The translations under genes were made by a program, and so were the position numbers. Positions 29,061 to 38,896 of a DNA stretch of 64,000 nucleotides are shown one piece after another. Source of the DNA: Prochlorococcus sp. AG-347-J14. GTDB lineage: Bacteria; Cyanobacteriota; Cyanobacteriia; PCC-6307; Cyanobiaceae. Below the pieces are notes generated by a model. It was not told the DNA's origin. It saw only the letters and a list, made by a program, of their open reading frames with translations, and searched no databases. How positions within the stretch are numbered: the stretch's first letter is position 1; every line of letters starts with the position of its first letter. The DNA lies in assembly GCA_003281505.1 (NCBI GenBank), contig QCBU01000006.1, forward strand, positions 1-64,000, read 5' to 3'.

Positions 29061-31517
29061 TCAATTTAAGAAATCATGAATGAATTTATTATCAGAATTA
29101 TCAATAAGTATATTCCTTAAAACAATATTTTCTTTTAAATCAGGATCAGCACTAACAACCTTAATAGCCTCTTCACGAGCCTTATCAATAAGAAATTTAT
29201 TGTTAGGTAAATTGTCCAGTACAAAATCAGGCAATCCGGATTGTCTGTAACCTAAAATCTGGCCTGGTCCTCTAAGCTCCAAGTCTTTTTCAGCAATATA
29301 AAAGCCATCATTAGATTTTTGCAAAACACAAAGTCTTTTATTTTCTAATCCATTTTTATCGGGGGTTACCAGATAACAAAAAGATTTTGTTGATCCTCTA
29401 CCAACTCTCCCCCTTAGTTGATGTAGTTGGGACAATCCAAATCTGTCCGAATTATAAATAATCATAATTGTGGCGTTGGGCACATCAATGCCAACCTCAA
29501 TTACTGTGGTTGAAACCAATATATTAATTTCATTCTTTAAAAAAGAATTAATTACTTTATTCTTTTCTTGTGAACTTAATTTGCCATGTAATAATCCAAC
29601 TTTTTTGTTGAAAAAGATCTCTTCTGATAAATGTTTGAATATTTTCTTTGCGGAGCTTAAATTCATTTTTTCTGAATCTTCTATAAGTGGCAAAATCACA
29701 TAAGCTTGCTTTCCCTTATTGATCTCATCTTCAACAATCTTGAATAAGTTAGTTAAATCATCTTCTGAAATTATTTTTGTAGTTATAGGAACTCTCCCTG
29801 GAGGGAGTTCTGTAATTTGACTCACATCTAAATCACCATAAATTGAGAGCGCAAGAGTTCTTGGAATTGGTGTTGCTGTCATTGATAACAAGTTAGTATT
29901 TTCTCCTTTATTTAGTAATCTATTCCTTTGAGTAACTCCAAATCTATGTTGTTCATCAATTACGACCATCCCTAATGCATTAAAGATGACTTTATCCTCA
30001 AACAATGCATGAGTACCTACGAGGATATCAACTAATCCATTTTTCAAATTAGAGAAAATTTCTTTTCTCTTTTTTTGAGGGGTATTCCCAGTAAGTAGTT
30101 CAACAGAAACTAAAAGGGGGTTCAAATATTTCAATAAATTTTTATAGTGCTGTTCTGCCAATACCTCAGTTGGGACCATAAATGCACCTTGCAGATTTTT
30201 TTCAATGCCAAGTAAAAGAGACGCTATTGCAATTATGGTTTTACCGCTTCCCACATCTCCCTGCAGCAATCTAGACATTGGTACAGGATTAGATAAATCT
30301 TTCTTAATTTCATTTAAAACATTTTCTTGAGATTTTGTTAATTTAAAAGGAAAAGTATTTAAAAATTCTTTTAATAAAGATTTCTTTTGAGGTAATTGTT
30401 GGGAAATTACTTTTTTATTCATCTTTCTTTTTCTTAGTAGAAACTTTATTTGAAGAAGGAACAACTCATCAAAAACCAAACGTTTTTTTGACTCAATTAG
30501 TGCCTGTTGAGTTGGTGGGAAATGAATATTAATCAACGAATCTCCTTTTGATAGTAAAGATAATGAATCAAGTTGCTTTTTATTTAAAATTTCTGGATAT
30601 TGCTTTGCATAAATTAGAACCTTTTTTATAAGTTTTATAAAACTCATATTTGATAATGCTTCACCTAATGAATACAAGGGTAATATTTTGCCTGAGAAAT
30701 TAAAATTATCATTATTATCCTTAAGAATTTCAATCTGCGGATCTACAAAAGTTTTGCCATACTCAGTCAATTTAACCTTACCCGAAATTGCCAATTTGGT
30801 GCCAGGAGTATATAAAGATTTTTGAGACGTGAAGAAGGAGTAAGATCTAAATCTTCTTCCTAAAAAGAATTTTGTAACCTTTATTGAAGACGATTCATCA
30901 GAAACTACTATATTCATTATTGATAAATTACTGTTTTTTTTACTTTTATGAATATAAAATCTTTTTACGTTTGCGATGCACGTGAATAAATTATCTGGTT
31001 TTAAATTTATTATCTTGACTCTGTTCGTATAGTCGAGATACGTTCGTGGGAAATAATTAATTAGATCTTTTATATGAAATATCCCTAATTCATTAAGCTT
31101 ATTTTTATAAACTTTTCCTACATTTTTTATTAATGAAATATCTGAATCAAAAGACAAACTTGAATCAGCTTTATTTAGAAAAACATTATTAGTAATATTA
31201 TTAGAACTTTCTATTTCAAGAGTTTTGCCTAGTTTATAAAGATTTTTTCTTGTATCTATAATTAACCTTTTTCTTTGCTTTTCATCTAAATTATTATATT
31301 CATTATATTTTTTAGAAAATTCATAAAATATCCTTAAATATTCGTCTGAGAGATTTAGATTATCTAGTTTTTTTAATGATTCGTGCAAATAATCATTAAA
31401 GTATTTTTCTCTTCCTAAAGTATTAATAAATTTGTTTTCAGTTTCAATAGTAAGAGACTTTTGAAGCGGTCTTATCCAATCTTTAATTAATTTATTATTA
31501 TTCCTGCTAATAGTCAC
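29061..31517 (-). CDS. recG: ATP-dependent DNA helicase RecG
   Basis: An 818-aa protein. It has an N-terminal cyanobacterial extension, the OB-type wedge domain (near FTCIANVKRFYIH) and a superfamily 2 motor with GDVGSGKTIIA (Walker A), VVIDEQHRFG (DEQH box), LSMTATPIPRTLAL and QLRGRVGRG. It remodels stalled replication forks and Holliday junctions. The start is a GTG. It is about 150 residues longer than E. coli RecG because of the N-terminal part, which is usual for cyanobacteria. Confidence 0.96.
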   Translation of the reverse strand: MTISRNNNKLIKDWIRPLQKSLTIETENKFINTLGREKYFNDYLHESLKKLDNLNLSDEYLRIFYEFSKKYNEYNNLDEKQRKRLIIDTRKNLYKLGKTLEIESSNNITNNVFLNKADSSLSFDSDISLIKNVGKVYKNKLNELGIFHIKDLINYFPRTYLDYTNRVKIINLKPDNLFTCIANVKRFYIHKSKKNSNLSIMNIVVSDESSSIKVTKFFLGRRFRSYSFFTSQKSLYTPGTKLAISGKVKLTEYGKTFVDPQIEILKDNNDNFNFSGKILPLYSLGEALSNMSFIKLIKKVLIYAKQYPEILNKKQLDSLSLLSKGDSLINIHFPPTQQALIESKKRLVFDELFLLQIKFLLRKRKMNKKVISQQLPQKKSLLKEFLNTFPFKLTKSQENVLNEIKKDLSNPVPMSRLLQGDVGSGKTIIAIASLLLGIEKNLQGAFMVPTEVLAEQHYKNLLKYLNPLLVSVELLTGNTPQKKRKEIFSNLKNGLVDILVGTHALFEDKVIFNALGMVVIDEQHRFGVTQRNRLLNKGENTNLLSMTATPIPRTLALSIYGDLDVSQITELPPGRVPITTKIISEDDLTNLFKIVEDEINKGKQAYVILPLIEDSEKMNLSSAKKIFKHLSEEIFFNKKVGLLHGKLSSQEKNKVINSFLKNEINILVSTTVIEVGIDVPNATIMIIYNSDRFGLSQLHQLRGRVGRGSTKSFCYLVTPDKNGLENKRLCVLQKSNDGFYIAEKDLELRGPGQILGYRQSGLPDFVLDNLPNNKFLIDKAREEAIKVVSADPDLKENIVLRNILIDNSDNKFIHDFLN

Positions 31518-31539
31518 ATTTGAAAAAAGATTTATTTTT

Positions 31540-32694
31540 TCAACGTATCTTATTAAAAGTTATTTCTTTTTGCCTCCAATATGTCTCTTTTTTAATCAAA
31601 CGCTGAAATTGATTTTTTAGCTCATTTATTTTGTTCCTTTGAATAGAAAGATTTAAGTTTTTAAACTCTAACTCAACAGTAGATATATTTAAGAAAATAA
31701 TGCTTGAAAAATTATTGCCAATTGATGATGGCCGATTTAAGTTTAATTCGAAATTAATAACAAAAGGATATGGATGTTTTATCATAAAATTTTTGCCTGC
31801 TAAGTAATCAAAGGAATCTTTAGATATCATCTTTTTTATTAGATTTGCCTGGAATAATTCTTGGTTAATACTATATGAAAGATTAGATAGTAAATTTTCC
31901 AATGACTTGTCTATTAAATCAAAATTATTAAAAATCTGATTTTCTGGTAAATTATCCATTTGATTGATATTTTCTTTTTCTGGATATCTTGATTTCCCCC
32001 CCTTTTCTTCTCCTATTAATTCAAGTAAGGAAGAAATAAATTGTTTTTCAACTCCTAAATTTTCAAAAATATTTTTTTTAGCTAAATAAATATTTTGGTC
32101 ATTATTATCTAAATCAAGTGATACGAATTTCTCATAATTATGAGCTTGATAATAATCAGAAGTATTTGAACAGTCATCAGAAATCTCGAACTGAGTGGGA
32201 TCTTTTAATTGAAACCAATCTTCATATTGAAATTTTTCTTTTTGATCATCCTTTATTTTTGTGGAATTATCAAAAATAGTAAAATTAATTTCCTTATTTA
32301 TATTTTTTTCAATTTCATTTATCTTTAATTGTTCTAGTGTTAAAAAGGGCAAATTCGTAAAAATTAATTTACTTATTTTTTTTTCAAAAAGACTATAGAA
32401 TTCATTTTCATTTAAGAAATCATCTTTAATTGTTAGGTAACTATAAATTTGATTAAGGCCATTTTCAACAGAGATGAAAAGTAGATCTCTTACTAGATTA
32501 AGATAAAGTTCATATTGCCTATAGATATTTCTAGTTAATATTATTTTTTGTATGTTTGCTTTCTCTAATTGAGCGTTAATTTTATCTATATCTATGTGAT
32601 TATTGAAATTTTTCAAATCATTAAAGTGACTAGTTTGTTTGCATTGATGCAACCTCTTCAGCAAAGTCCATCTGATTTTTTTCGATACCTTCAC
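31540..32694 (-). CDS. Uncharacterised cyanobacterial protein (possibly Ycf55/DUF3685-like)
   Basis: A 384-aa, AT-rich, Lys/Asn/Ile-heavy protein. The longest frame starts at 32694 and would overlap the end of tsf by 65 nt; a TTG about 68 nt further in (at KNFNNH) would avoid most of that overlap, so the start is uncertain. The only family I can suggest is the plastid/cyanobacterial Ycf55 (DUF3685) group, from its size and its gene position, and that is weak. It contains no catalytic motif I can name. It is followed by recG, 22 nt downstream. Confidence 0.7.
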   Translation of the reverse strand: MKVSKKIRWTLLKRLHQCKQTSHFNDLKNFNNHIDIDKINAQLEKANIQKIILTRNIYRQYELYLNLVRDLLFISVENGLNQIYSYLTIKDDFLNENEFYSLFEKKISKLIFTNLPFLTLEQLKINEIEKNINKEINFTIFDNSTKIKDDQKEKFQYEDWFQLKDPTQFEISDDCSNTSDYYQAHNYEKFVSLDLDNNDQNIYLAKKNIFENLGVEKQFISSLLELIGEEKGGKSRYPEKENINQMDNLPENQIFNNFDLIDKSLENLLSNLSYSINQELFQANLIKKMISKDSFDYLAGKNFMIKHPYPFVINFELNLNRPSSIGNNFSSIIFLNISTVELEFKNLNLSIQRNKINELKNQFQRLIKKETYWRQKEITFNKIR

Positions 32695-33286
32695 CCAATG
32701 TATATCTTGTAAAGCGTCTTACTTTGATATTTTCACCAATTTTGGCTGCTGCTTGTTTAACAAGATCCTCAACTGTTAAAGAACTATCTTTAATGTAGGG
32801 TTGTGAAAGCAAAACAAGCTCATTTAGTCTTTTTGCTATTCTCCCTTCAACTATTTTTTCTTTAATTTGTTCTGGTTTTCCAGATAAATCATCCCTACCC
32901 ATTTCAATCTGCTTTTCTTTTTCCACAACATCTTCCGGTATTTCATCAATTGATACATACTCAACATTTGGGCATGCTGCTACTTGCATTGAGACATCCT
33001 TCAAAAGAGATTGGAATATATCACCTCTAGCAACGAAATCAGTTTCACAATTTAACTCAAGTAAAACTCCCACTCTTGATCCAGTATGTATATAACTACC
33101 AATTGATCCTTCGGCCGCTACTCTTCCCGATTTCTTTTCAGCACTAGCTATGCCTTTCTTTCTTAACCATTCCAAAGCTTTATCTAAATTTCCTTCAGTT
33201 TCGTTAAGTGCTTTTTTGCAGTCCATCATTCCTGCGCCAGTTTTGTCTCTAAGATCTTTTACAAGTTTTGCTGTAATGTTTCCCAT
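32630..33286 (-). CDS. tsf: Translation elongation factor Ts
   Basis: A 218-aa protein with the standard opening [20 protein letters not shown] and then [17 protein letters not shown] near residues 73-88. EF-Ts recycles EF-Tu by exchanging GDP for GTP. It follows rpsB by 44 nt on the same strand, the common rpsB-tsf pair. The protein is the short cyanobacterial form. Confidence 0.97.
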   Translation of the reverse strand: MGNITAKLVKDLRDKTGAGMMDCKKALNETEGNLDKALEWLRKKGIASAEKKSGRVAAEGSIGSYIHTGSRVGVLLELNCETDFVARGDIFQSLLKDVSMQVAACPNVEYVSIDEIPEDVVEKEKQIEMGRDDLSGKPEQIKEKIVEGRIAKRLNELVLLSQPYIKDSSLTVEDLVKQAAAKIGENIKVRRFTRYTLGEGIEKNQMDFAEEVASMQTN

Positions 33287-33330
33287 TTGAAGTAATAAAA
33301 AATAGTGAATAGTAAGTTTTAAATTAGAGT

Positions 33331-34035
33331 TTAATTTTTTCTTTCGGCATTAGAGCCCTTTCTACCCTCATTTATGGCATCTGCAAGTCTTCCTAAAATA
33401 AGTTGCACAGATCTAACGGCATCATCGTTACAGGGAATTGGAACTTCACACAAATCCGGATCGCAATTTGTATCCAACATTGATACTAATGAGATATCTA
33501 ATTTTCTAGCCTCTAAAACTGCATTAGATTCTCTTCTCTGATCAACCAATACAACTACATCTGGTAATCTTCTCATACCCTTAAGTCCACCTAAGTATTT
33601 TTGTAATCTTTCAAGTTCTCTCCTTAATACTGCTGCTTCTTTTTTAGGCCTCATTGCTATTGACCCACTACTTTCCATTCTTTCAAGATCCTTTAATCTT
33701 TCAATCCTAGCTTTCATTGTTGTCCAATTAGTCAACATCCCTCCAAGCCATCTTTGATTTACATAAGCAGCTCCACAGCGTGTAGCTTCCTGAGCTACTA
33801 CATCTGATGCTTGTTTTTTTGTACCAACAAAGAGGAAGCGTTTACCGCTTTTTGCAGCGTTTCTCGTCCATTTATATGCATTGTTCATACACAATGCTGT
33901 TTTTACAAGATCAATAATATGAACACCATTTCTCGCACAATATATATACTTAGACATCTTGGGATTCCAACGTCTAGTTTGATGCCCAAAATGAGCACCA
34001 GCTTCCATCATTTCTGATAGTGATACAACAGCCAT
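33331..34035 (-). CDS. rpsB: 30S ribosomal protein S2
   Basis: A 234-aa protein. [21 protein letters not shown] at the start and [21 protein letters not shown] and [12 protein letters not shown] blocks are the S2 signatures. It is the first gene of the rpsB-tsf operon and is preceded by a leader with two interleaved inverted repeats (positions 34048-34111) that could let S2 or another factor control translation. Confidence 0.98.
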   Translation of the reverse strand: MAVVSLSEMMEAGAHFGHQTRRWNPKMSKYIYCARNGVHIIDLVKTALCMNNAYKWTRNAAKSGKRFLFVGTKKQASDVVAQEATRCGAAYVNQRWLGGMLTNWTTMKARIERLKDLERMESSGSIAMRPKKEAAVLRRELERLQKYLGGLKGMRRLPDVVVLVDQRRESNAVLEARKLDISLVSMLDTNCDPDLCEVPIPCNDDAVRSVQLILGRLADAINEGRKGSNAERKN

Positions 34036-34047
34036 AATTTAAAAAGG

Positions 34048-34111
34048 GTTTCGGGTTAGCCTCCATCTGACGGGGATTTAATATTAAAAAATCACCCGAA
34101 ACGGTCAGATG
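34048..34111 (-). promoter_or_regulatory. rpsB leader RNA with two interleaved stems (H-type pseudoknot)
   Basis: Read 5' to 3' on the minus strand, the leader has four arms in the order A-B-A'-B'. A is CATCTGAC (34111-34104) and pairs with A' GTCAGATG (34071-34064), 8 bp. B is GTTTCGGGT (34102-34094) and pairs with B' ACCCGAAAC (34056-34048), 9 bp. Only 1 nt separates A from B, 22 nt separate B from A', and 7 nt (containing GAGG) separate A' from B'. B' ends 12 nt before the rpsB ATG. The order means a pseudoknot or two alternative hairpins. S2 autoregulation is known in gammaproteobacteria; here it is inferred. Confidence 0.7.
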
Positions 34112-34165
34112 TGTGGATTTATTTTCAATGATTCTAGCAAGTGATGTGTATTTCTAAAAGTTTTT

Positions 34166-35077
34166 TTATCTTGATTTGGTTAACTGTTTAATATAAATCA
34201 TATTTAGAGGGATCCTAAGTATCTCAAGCGCAAGTCTATTTCTTCCTTTATTTACTAGGAATCTTAATAAAGGAAGGATTCTATCAACGCTGATTAGTCC
34301 TCCCAAGCAAAGAATTTGCCAAAGTAAATTATGGAGAGGAGTTAATTGAATCATAAATCTAACCCTTAAATTTGGATGTTTCTTGTAAAAAACTAAAGCC
34401 ATTTTTGCTCTCTCTTTTTCTTGAGATATTAATGCATCTATTTGTTCGCAATTAAATGGTGGATGCCAATGAAAACCAACTGCATTTGGGCATTTAATTA
34501 ATTTTGTCCCAATTTTTTTTAATCTTTCTCCAAGTTCTAAATCCTCCCAACCGTAAAGACTAAAAGAAGTATCAAATAATCCTACATTTAAAATCAATTC
34601 TTTTGATATCGCTACATTCCCAGTAGCAAAGTATGCAAAAGAAGTGTCAATTATTTTATGTTTTTCATTTTGAGGATTTAGAAAATTAGATGTATTGATT
34701 ACCGAGCCATAGGTGAAACATTTTTTATCATTTTTTCTCCAAGAGGCCAGTAATTTTTCTACATGGCAACTTATAAAATTGTCCAAAACAATAAGATCAC
34801 TATCAATGAATATAATAATTTCATATTTTGATTTAATTACTCCCAGATTTCTTCCAAGTGCAGGCCCTCCGTGTTCTTGTTGAAACAGAATAACGTGTGG
34901 GAGATTAGCTTTGTTTTTATTTATCCATGAGGTTGTCCCATCAGTTGATCCATCGTCAACTACAATTACTTCATAATTACTGATATTTCTATCTAATTTT
35001 TGATTCTCAAGCGCAAAGAGACATTTCTCTAATATTGGTAATCTATTGTAAGTCGGTATAACAATACTTACATTCAT
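34166..35077 (-). CDS. Family 2 glycosyltransferase
   Basis: A 303-aa GT-A fold enzyme. VSIVIPTYNRLPILEKCL opens it, with VVDDGSTDGT, a metal-binding DSD (IIFIDSDLIV) and a later GWEDLELGERL block that is the usual catalytic-base region of GT2 enzymes. The ED motif and the C-terminal HWHPPF resemble galactosyl/N-acetylglucosaminyl transferases of the chondroitin-synthase type. It would build cell-surface polysaccharide or glycolipid. No membrane helix is obvious. The acceptor is unknown. Confidence 0.88.
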   Translation of the reverse strand: MNVSIVIPTYNRLPILEKCLFALENQKLDRNISNYEVIVVDDGSTDGTTSWINKNKANLPHVILFQQEHGGPALGRNLGVIKSKYEIIIFIDSDLIVLDNFISCHVEKLLASWRKNDKKCFTYGSVINTSNFLNPQNEKHKIIDTSFAYFATGNVAISKELILNVGLFDTSFSLYGWEDLELGERLKKIGTKLIKCPNAVGFHWHPPFNCEQIDALISQEKERAKMALVFYKKHPNLRVRFMIQLTPLHNLLWQILCLGGLISVDRILPLLRFLVNKGRNRLALEILRIPLNMIYIKQLTKSR

Positions 35078-35133
35078 GATTATCTCTTAAATATGCATAA
35101 TATATTGAACTCCAAAAGATAAAAAAATATTCC

Positions 35134-35283
35134 CTAATCAGCTGCACCGCCATTATTTGCTGTACCTGTAACGTTTCCACCATCAGGTCTTCCATCTGTT
35201 CTTAATTTTCTTTTTTTGAATTTTCTAGCATAGGCTCTATTACGTTCCTGCTTTTCTTTTTTTAAATTCCTTCTCTTAGACAT
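35134..35283 (-). CDS. 49-aa highly basic small protein
   Basis: An ATG at 35283 opens 49 codons: MSKRRNLKKEKQERNRAYAR, then a KFKKRKLR stretch, then a Gly/Asn/Asp-rich neutral tail ending GGAAD. About half of the first 28 residues are Lys or Arg. The pattern suggests binding to RNA, ribosome or DNA, but no family is recognised. It lies 18 nt downstream of devA on the same strand and so may be the last gene of the pcyA-devBCA operon. Confidence 0.65.
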   Translation of the reverse strand: MSKRRNLKKEKQERNRAYARKFKKRKLRTDGRPDGGNVTGTANNGGAAD

Positions 35284-35301
35284 AAAATTTTTAACTTTTA
35301 A

Positions 35302-36030
35302 TTATATTAGCTCACTATGAGCACTATATATTTTACCATCCTCCATATTTAATATCCTATCAGCCATATCAGAAATTCTTGGATCATGCGTAACCATAAG
35401 TACAGAACAATTTTGCTCTTTTGCTAGTTTCCTTAAAAGGGTTACTATTTCTCTTCCTGTGACGCTATCTAAAGCAGAAGTTGGCTCATCAGCTAATAAA
35501 AGTTTTGGGTTAGCAGATAAAGCTCTAGCAATTGCTACTCTCTGTTTCTGTCCACCAGATAAGTCATTTGGCAACTTTTTATGATGTTCTTCTAATCCTA
35601 CTGCTGACAACCAATTACGTGCTATTTCACGTCTTTGCAAATATGTTAAACCTTTTATTAAATCGGCGCCCATCTGGACATTTTGTTCTGCTGTTAAACA
35701 TCTCAGTAGATTGTGACCTTGAAAAATCATTCCAATACTTCTTCTAAGAATCTGACGAGTTTTCCTTGATGCTCCATTTAACTGATTATTTAACACAGTT
35801 AAATCACCACTTTGGCAGGTTCTTAAGGCACCAATTAAAGTTAAAAGAGTCGTTTTACCACACCCAGAAGGTCCTTTCAAAAGAACCAACTCTCCCTTAT
35901 CAATATTTAAATTTACGTCATTAAGAACTTGCTTTTTATTCTCATTTTTTCCATAAAAGTGACTCAAATTATTTATTGAGACTGTTTTAGGATTTTTAAC
36001 ATTATTTTTTAATTTATTAGCTTTAACCAT
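35302..36030 (-). CDS. devA: DevA-family ABC exporter ATPase
   Basis: A 242-aa ATPase of the MacB/LolD type. The Walker A is GPSGCGKTTLLTLIG (near residues 55-69), the signature DLSGGQKQRVAIARAL and the Walker B LLADEPTSALD. SIGMIFQGHNLL is typical of DevA. With DevC and DevB it would form a tripartite exporter; in Anabaena DevBCA with TolC exports heterocyst glycolipids. Here the cargo is unknown. It is the third gene of a run with devC (14 nt upstream). Confidence 0.9.
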   Translation of the reverse strand: MVKANKLKNNVKNPKTVSINNLSHFYGKNENKKQVLNDVNLNIDKGELVLLKGPSGCGKTTLLTLIGALRTCQSGDLTVLNNQLNGASRKTRQILRRSIGMIFQGHNLLRCLTAEQNVQMGADLIKGLTYLQRREIARNWLSAVGLEEHHKKLPNDLSGGQKQRVAIARALSANPKLLLADEPTSALDSVTGREIVTLLRKLAKEQNCSVLMVTHDPRISDMADRILNMEDGKIYSAHSELI

Positions 36031-36043
36031 TTATCTTTAACTT

Positions 36044-37216
36044 TTAAAAAATTTCAGCAGGATCAGCGTCAACTAATTTACGCATCGCAACGGCGGCGGA
36101 CCCCATACACATAACTAAAACTAATACGAAAATTAAAATAGTTTTATCTGCGTCCATTATTATTGGGAGTTTAGTAGAACTTCTTATAACTGAGTAAAGT
36201 ATTTGACCAGATAAATAAGCAGGTACATAACCAAACAACGCCAACAAAACCCCCTCTCTAGCTACGACAAAGAAAAGGGACTTAAGTCTATACCCCATTG
36301 CCAATAAGGTGGCATACTCAGGAAGGTGATCTGTAACGTCACTATAAAGAATTTGATAAACGACCACACAACCTACAACAAATCCCATCAAGGCTCCCAA
36401 ACTGAATATAAAACCTATTGCAGTACTATTTTTCCAATAATTCTTTTCAAATTCTATAAATTGTTTTTTTGTAAGAACCCTAACATCATTTGGGAGTGAG
36501 TTATTTAATATCCTTGAAATCAATTCAGGATCAGATCCTTTTTTTAGCTTTACCAAACCAATTTCTATACTGCCGGGGGGATTAGCAGGAAAAAGTCTTA
36601 AGAAGGTTTCTCGACTAGTTATTAAATTACCATCTGCACCAAAAGAAGGTCCCAACTCCACAAGGCCCTCAACAATTACTCTTTTCCCAGCAACCTCAGT
36701 CTCAACTTTTTTTTCAGATAAGAACCATTCTTCAATCGGTCCAAATTCAGGTCTAGATAGTTTGTCAAAAAGAACTCTTGATGGATTTCTCAATTTATAA
36801 GCTTTCTTTGAGAATCCCTCATCTAAAAGGAGTGAATCGGAGGGATTAAAACCTAATGCAAGTATTGATCTAGTTTTAAGATTTTCGGGATTTCTCCAAA
36901 GTAAATAATTTAGATTAACAGGAGCAGTTTTTTCAACATTTTCTACTGCGAGACTTTGAATTAATCTTCTTTTTGGAAATCCACTCATACTTATAGAACT
37001 TTTTGATCTGGGACTTATCAAAACAAGATCGGCATCTAGAAGTTTATGAATAGTTACGCTCGTGTCAAATAAACCATCTCTAAAACCTAATTGCATAAAC
37101 ATCAAAATCCCTGCAAAACTGATTCCAGCTATGGCAACTGCTAGCCTTAATGGTTGCCTAGTTAATAACAACCAAGCTAATGGTATTTTTCTAAATTTTA
37201 AAAAAGAAAAACTCAT
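36044..37216 (-). CDS. devC: DevC-family ABC exporter permease
   Basis: A 390-aa MacB/FtsX-type permease with one N-terminal transmembrane helix (about residues 23-45, VAIAGISFAGILMFMQLG), a large extracytoplasmic domain and three C-terminal helices beginning near ATAIGFIFSLGALMGF. It starts PLAWLLLTRQPLRLAVAIAG, the DevC signature. Its start overlaps the devB stop by 1 nt (TAATG), so the two are translationally coupled. Confidence 0.9.
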   Translation of the reverse strand: MSFSFLKFRKIPLAWLLLTRQPLRLAVAIAGISFAGILMFMQLGFRDGLFDTSVTIHKLLDADLVLISPRSKSSISMSGFPKRRLIQSLAVENVEKTAPVNLNYLLWRNPENLKTRSILALGFNPSDSLLLDEGFSKKAYKLRNPSRVLFDKLSRPEFGPIEEWFLSEKKVETEVAGKRVIVEGLVELGPSFGADGNLITSRETFLRLFPANPPGSIEIGLVKLKKGSDPELISRILNNSLPNDVRVLTKKQFIEFEKNYWKNSTAIGFIFSLGALMGFVVGCVVVYQILYSDVTDHLPEYATLLAMGYRLKSLFFVVAREGVLLALFGYVPAYLSGQILYSVIRSSTKLPIIMDADKTILIFVLVLVMCMGSAAVAMRKLVDADPAEIF

Positions 37217-38129
37217 TAGGGAATAAATTTTGCAATCACTTTCATTCCTGCATAGTTTTGAACGATATCTATAGAATCTTGATCTAGTTTTACTAGTACC
37301 TCGATAATTCGCGAATCAGCATCCCCTGTTGGATCAGTCGATAGAACTTTTCTTTGTTTTACCTGAGGACTAATCCTAATCACCTTTCCCTTAAGATTGT
37401 TTTGGAAACCTCCATTCTCACTGCTCAATTCAACATCCTGAGAGATAAAGACTCTATCGATATCAGATTCATAAACCTCTATCAAAGCTTCCATTTTTTG
37501 ACTAGAACCAATATCTAAAATTCCTTCATTTTGCGGCCTTTCACCAACTCTCGTGTTTATTCCAAGTATAAAACCATCAATAGGACTCCTTAGTTTTGAA
37601 TTAAATAGATCTATCTTTATATTTTTTTGATCTCCGACAAGGTTTATTTTCTGTTTTTGCAATTTTAATAGTTCATCTTTTCTTTGTGAAAACTCTACAA
37701 AAGAATATACATTTTTGCTCAAAGCTGTCTCATACCTTTGAATTTGATCTTTCTTTAGGGTAATTTCTTCGTTAATAGTATTAATTAGATTTTCATTTCT
37801 TTCAAGATCAGCAATTAATTTTTCTCCATTTTCAAAGATTGCAAGAATATCACCTTTTTTAACGAAATCTCCTTCATTTACAAAAATTTCAACAATTCGG
37901 GGGGAAGAGCCAAACTGACTTATTGGTGCTGCCAATTGTCTAATCTCTCCAGAAGGAGAAAGTTGACCAAGTGCGGCAACAGCTGTAATAGGAGGTATGA
38001 AATCTGAAGTTATTTCCTCTTTAAATTTTGAACTAGATTTATTATTCCCAGAGCAGGAAATAACACCAAGAGATATTGGTGTAAATAATAAAAAATAAAT
38101 GAATAAATTTTTTAATATTTTGAACTTCA

Positions 38130-38130
<1 letters not shown>
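37216..38130 (-). CDS. devB: DevB/HlyD-type membrane fusion protein, probable lipoprotein
   Basis: A 304-aa periplasmic adaptor. The N-terminal signal ends in a lipobox (VISCSGN), so it is probably lipid-anchored instead of having the usual single transmembrane helix. Then come the lipoyl-type half motif (VNEGDFVKKGDILAIFENG), a coiled-coil hairpin of about 90 residues, the returning lipoyl half (LRSPIDGFILGI) and a beta-barrel. It connects the DevAC pump to an outer-membrane TolC partner. Its ATG overlaps the pcyA stop (TAATG). Confidence 0.88.
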
Positions 38131-38879
<749 letters not shown>

Positions 38880-38896
38880 TTAAAGAGAGAACCTAA

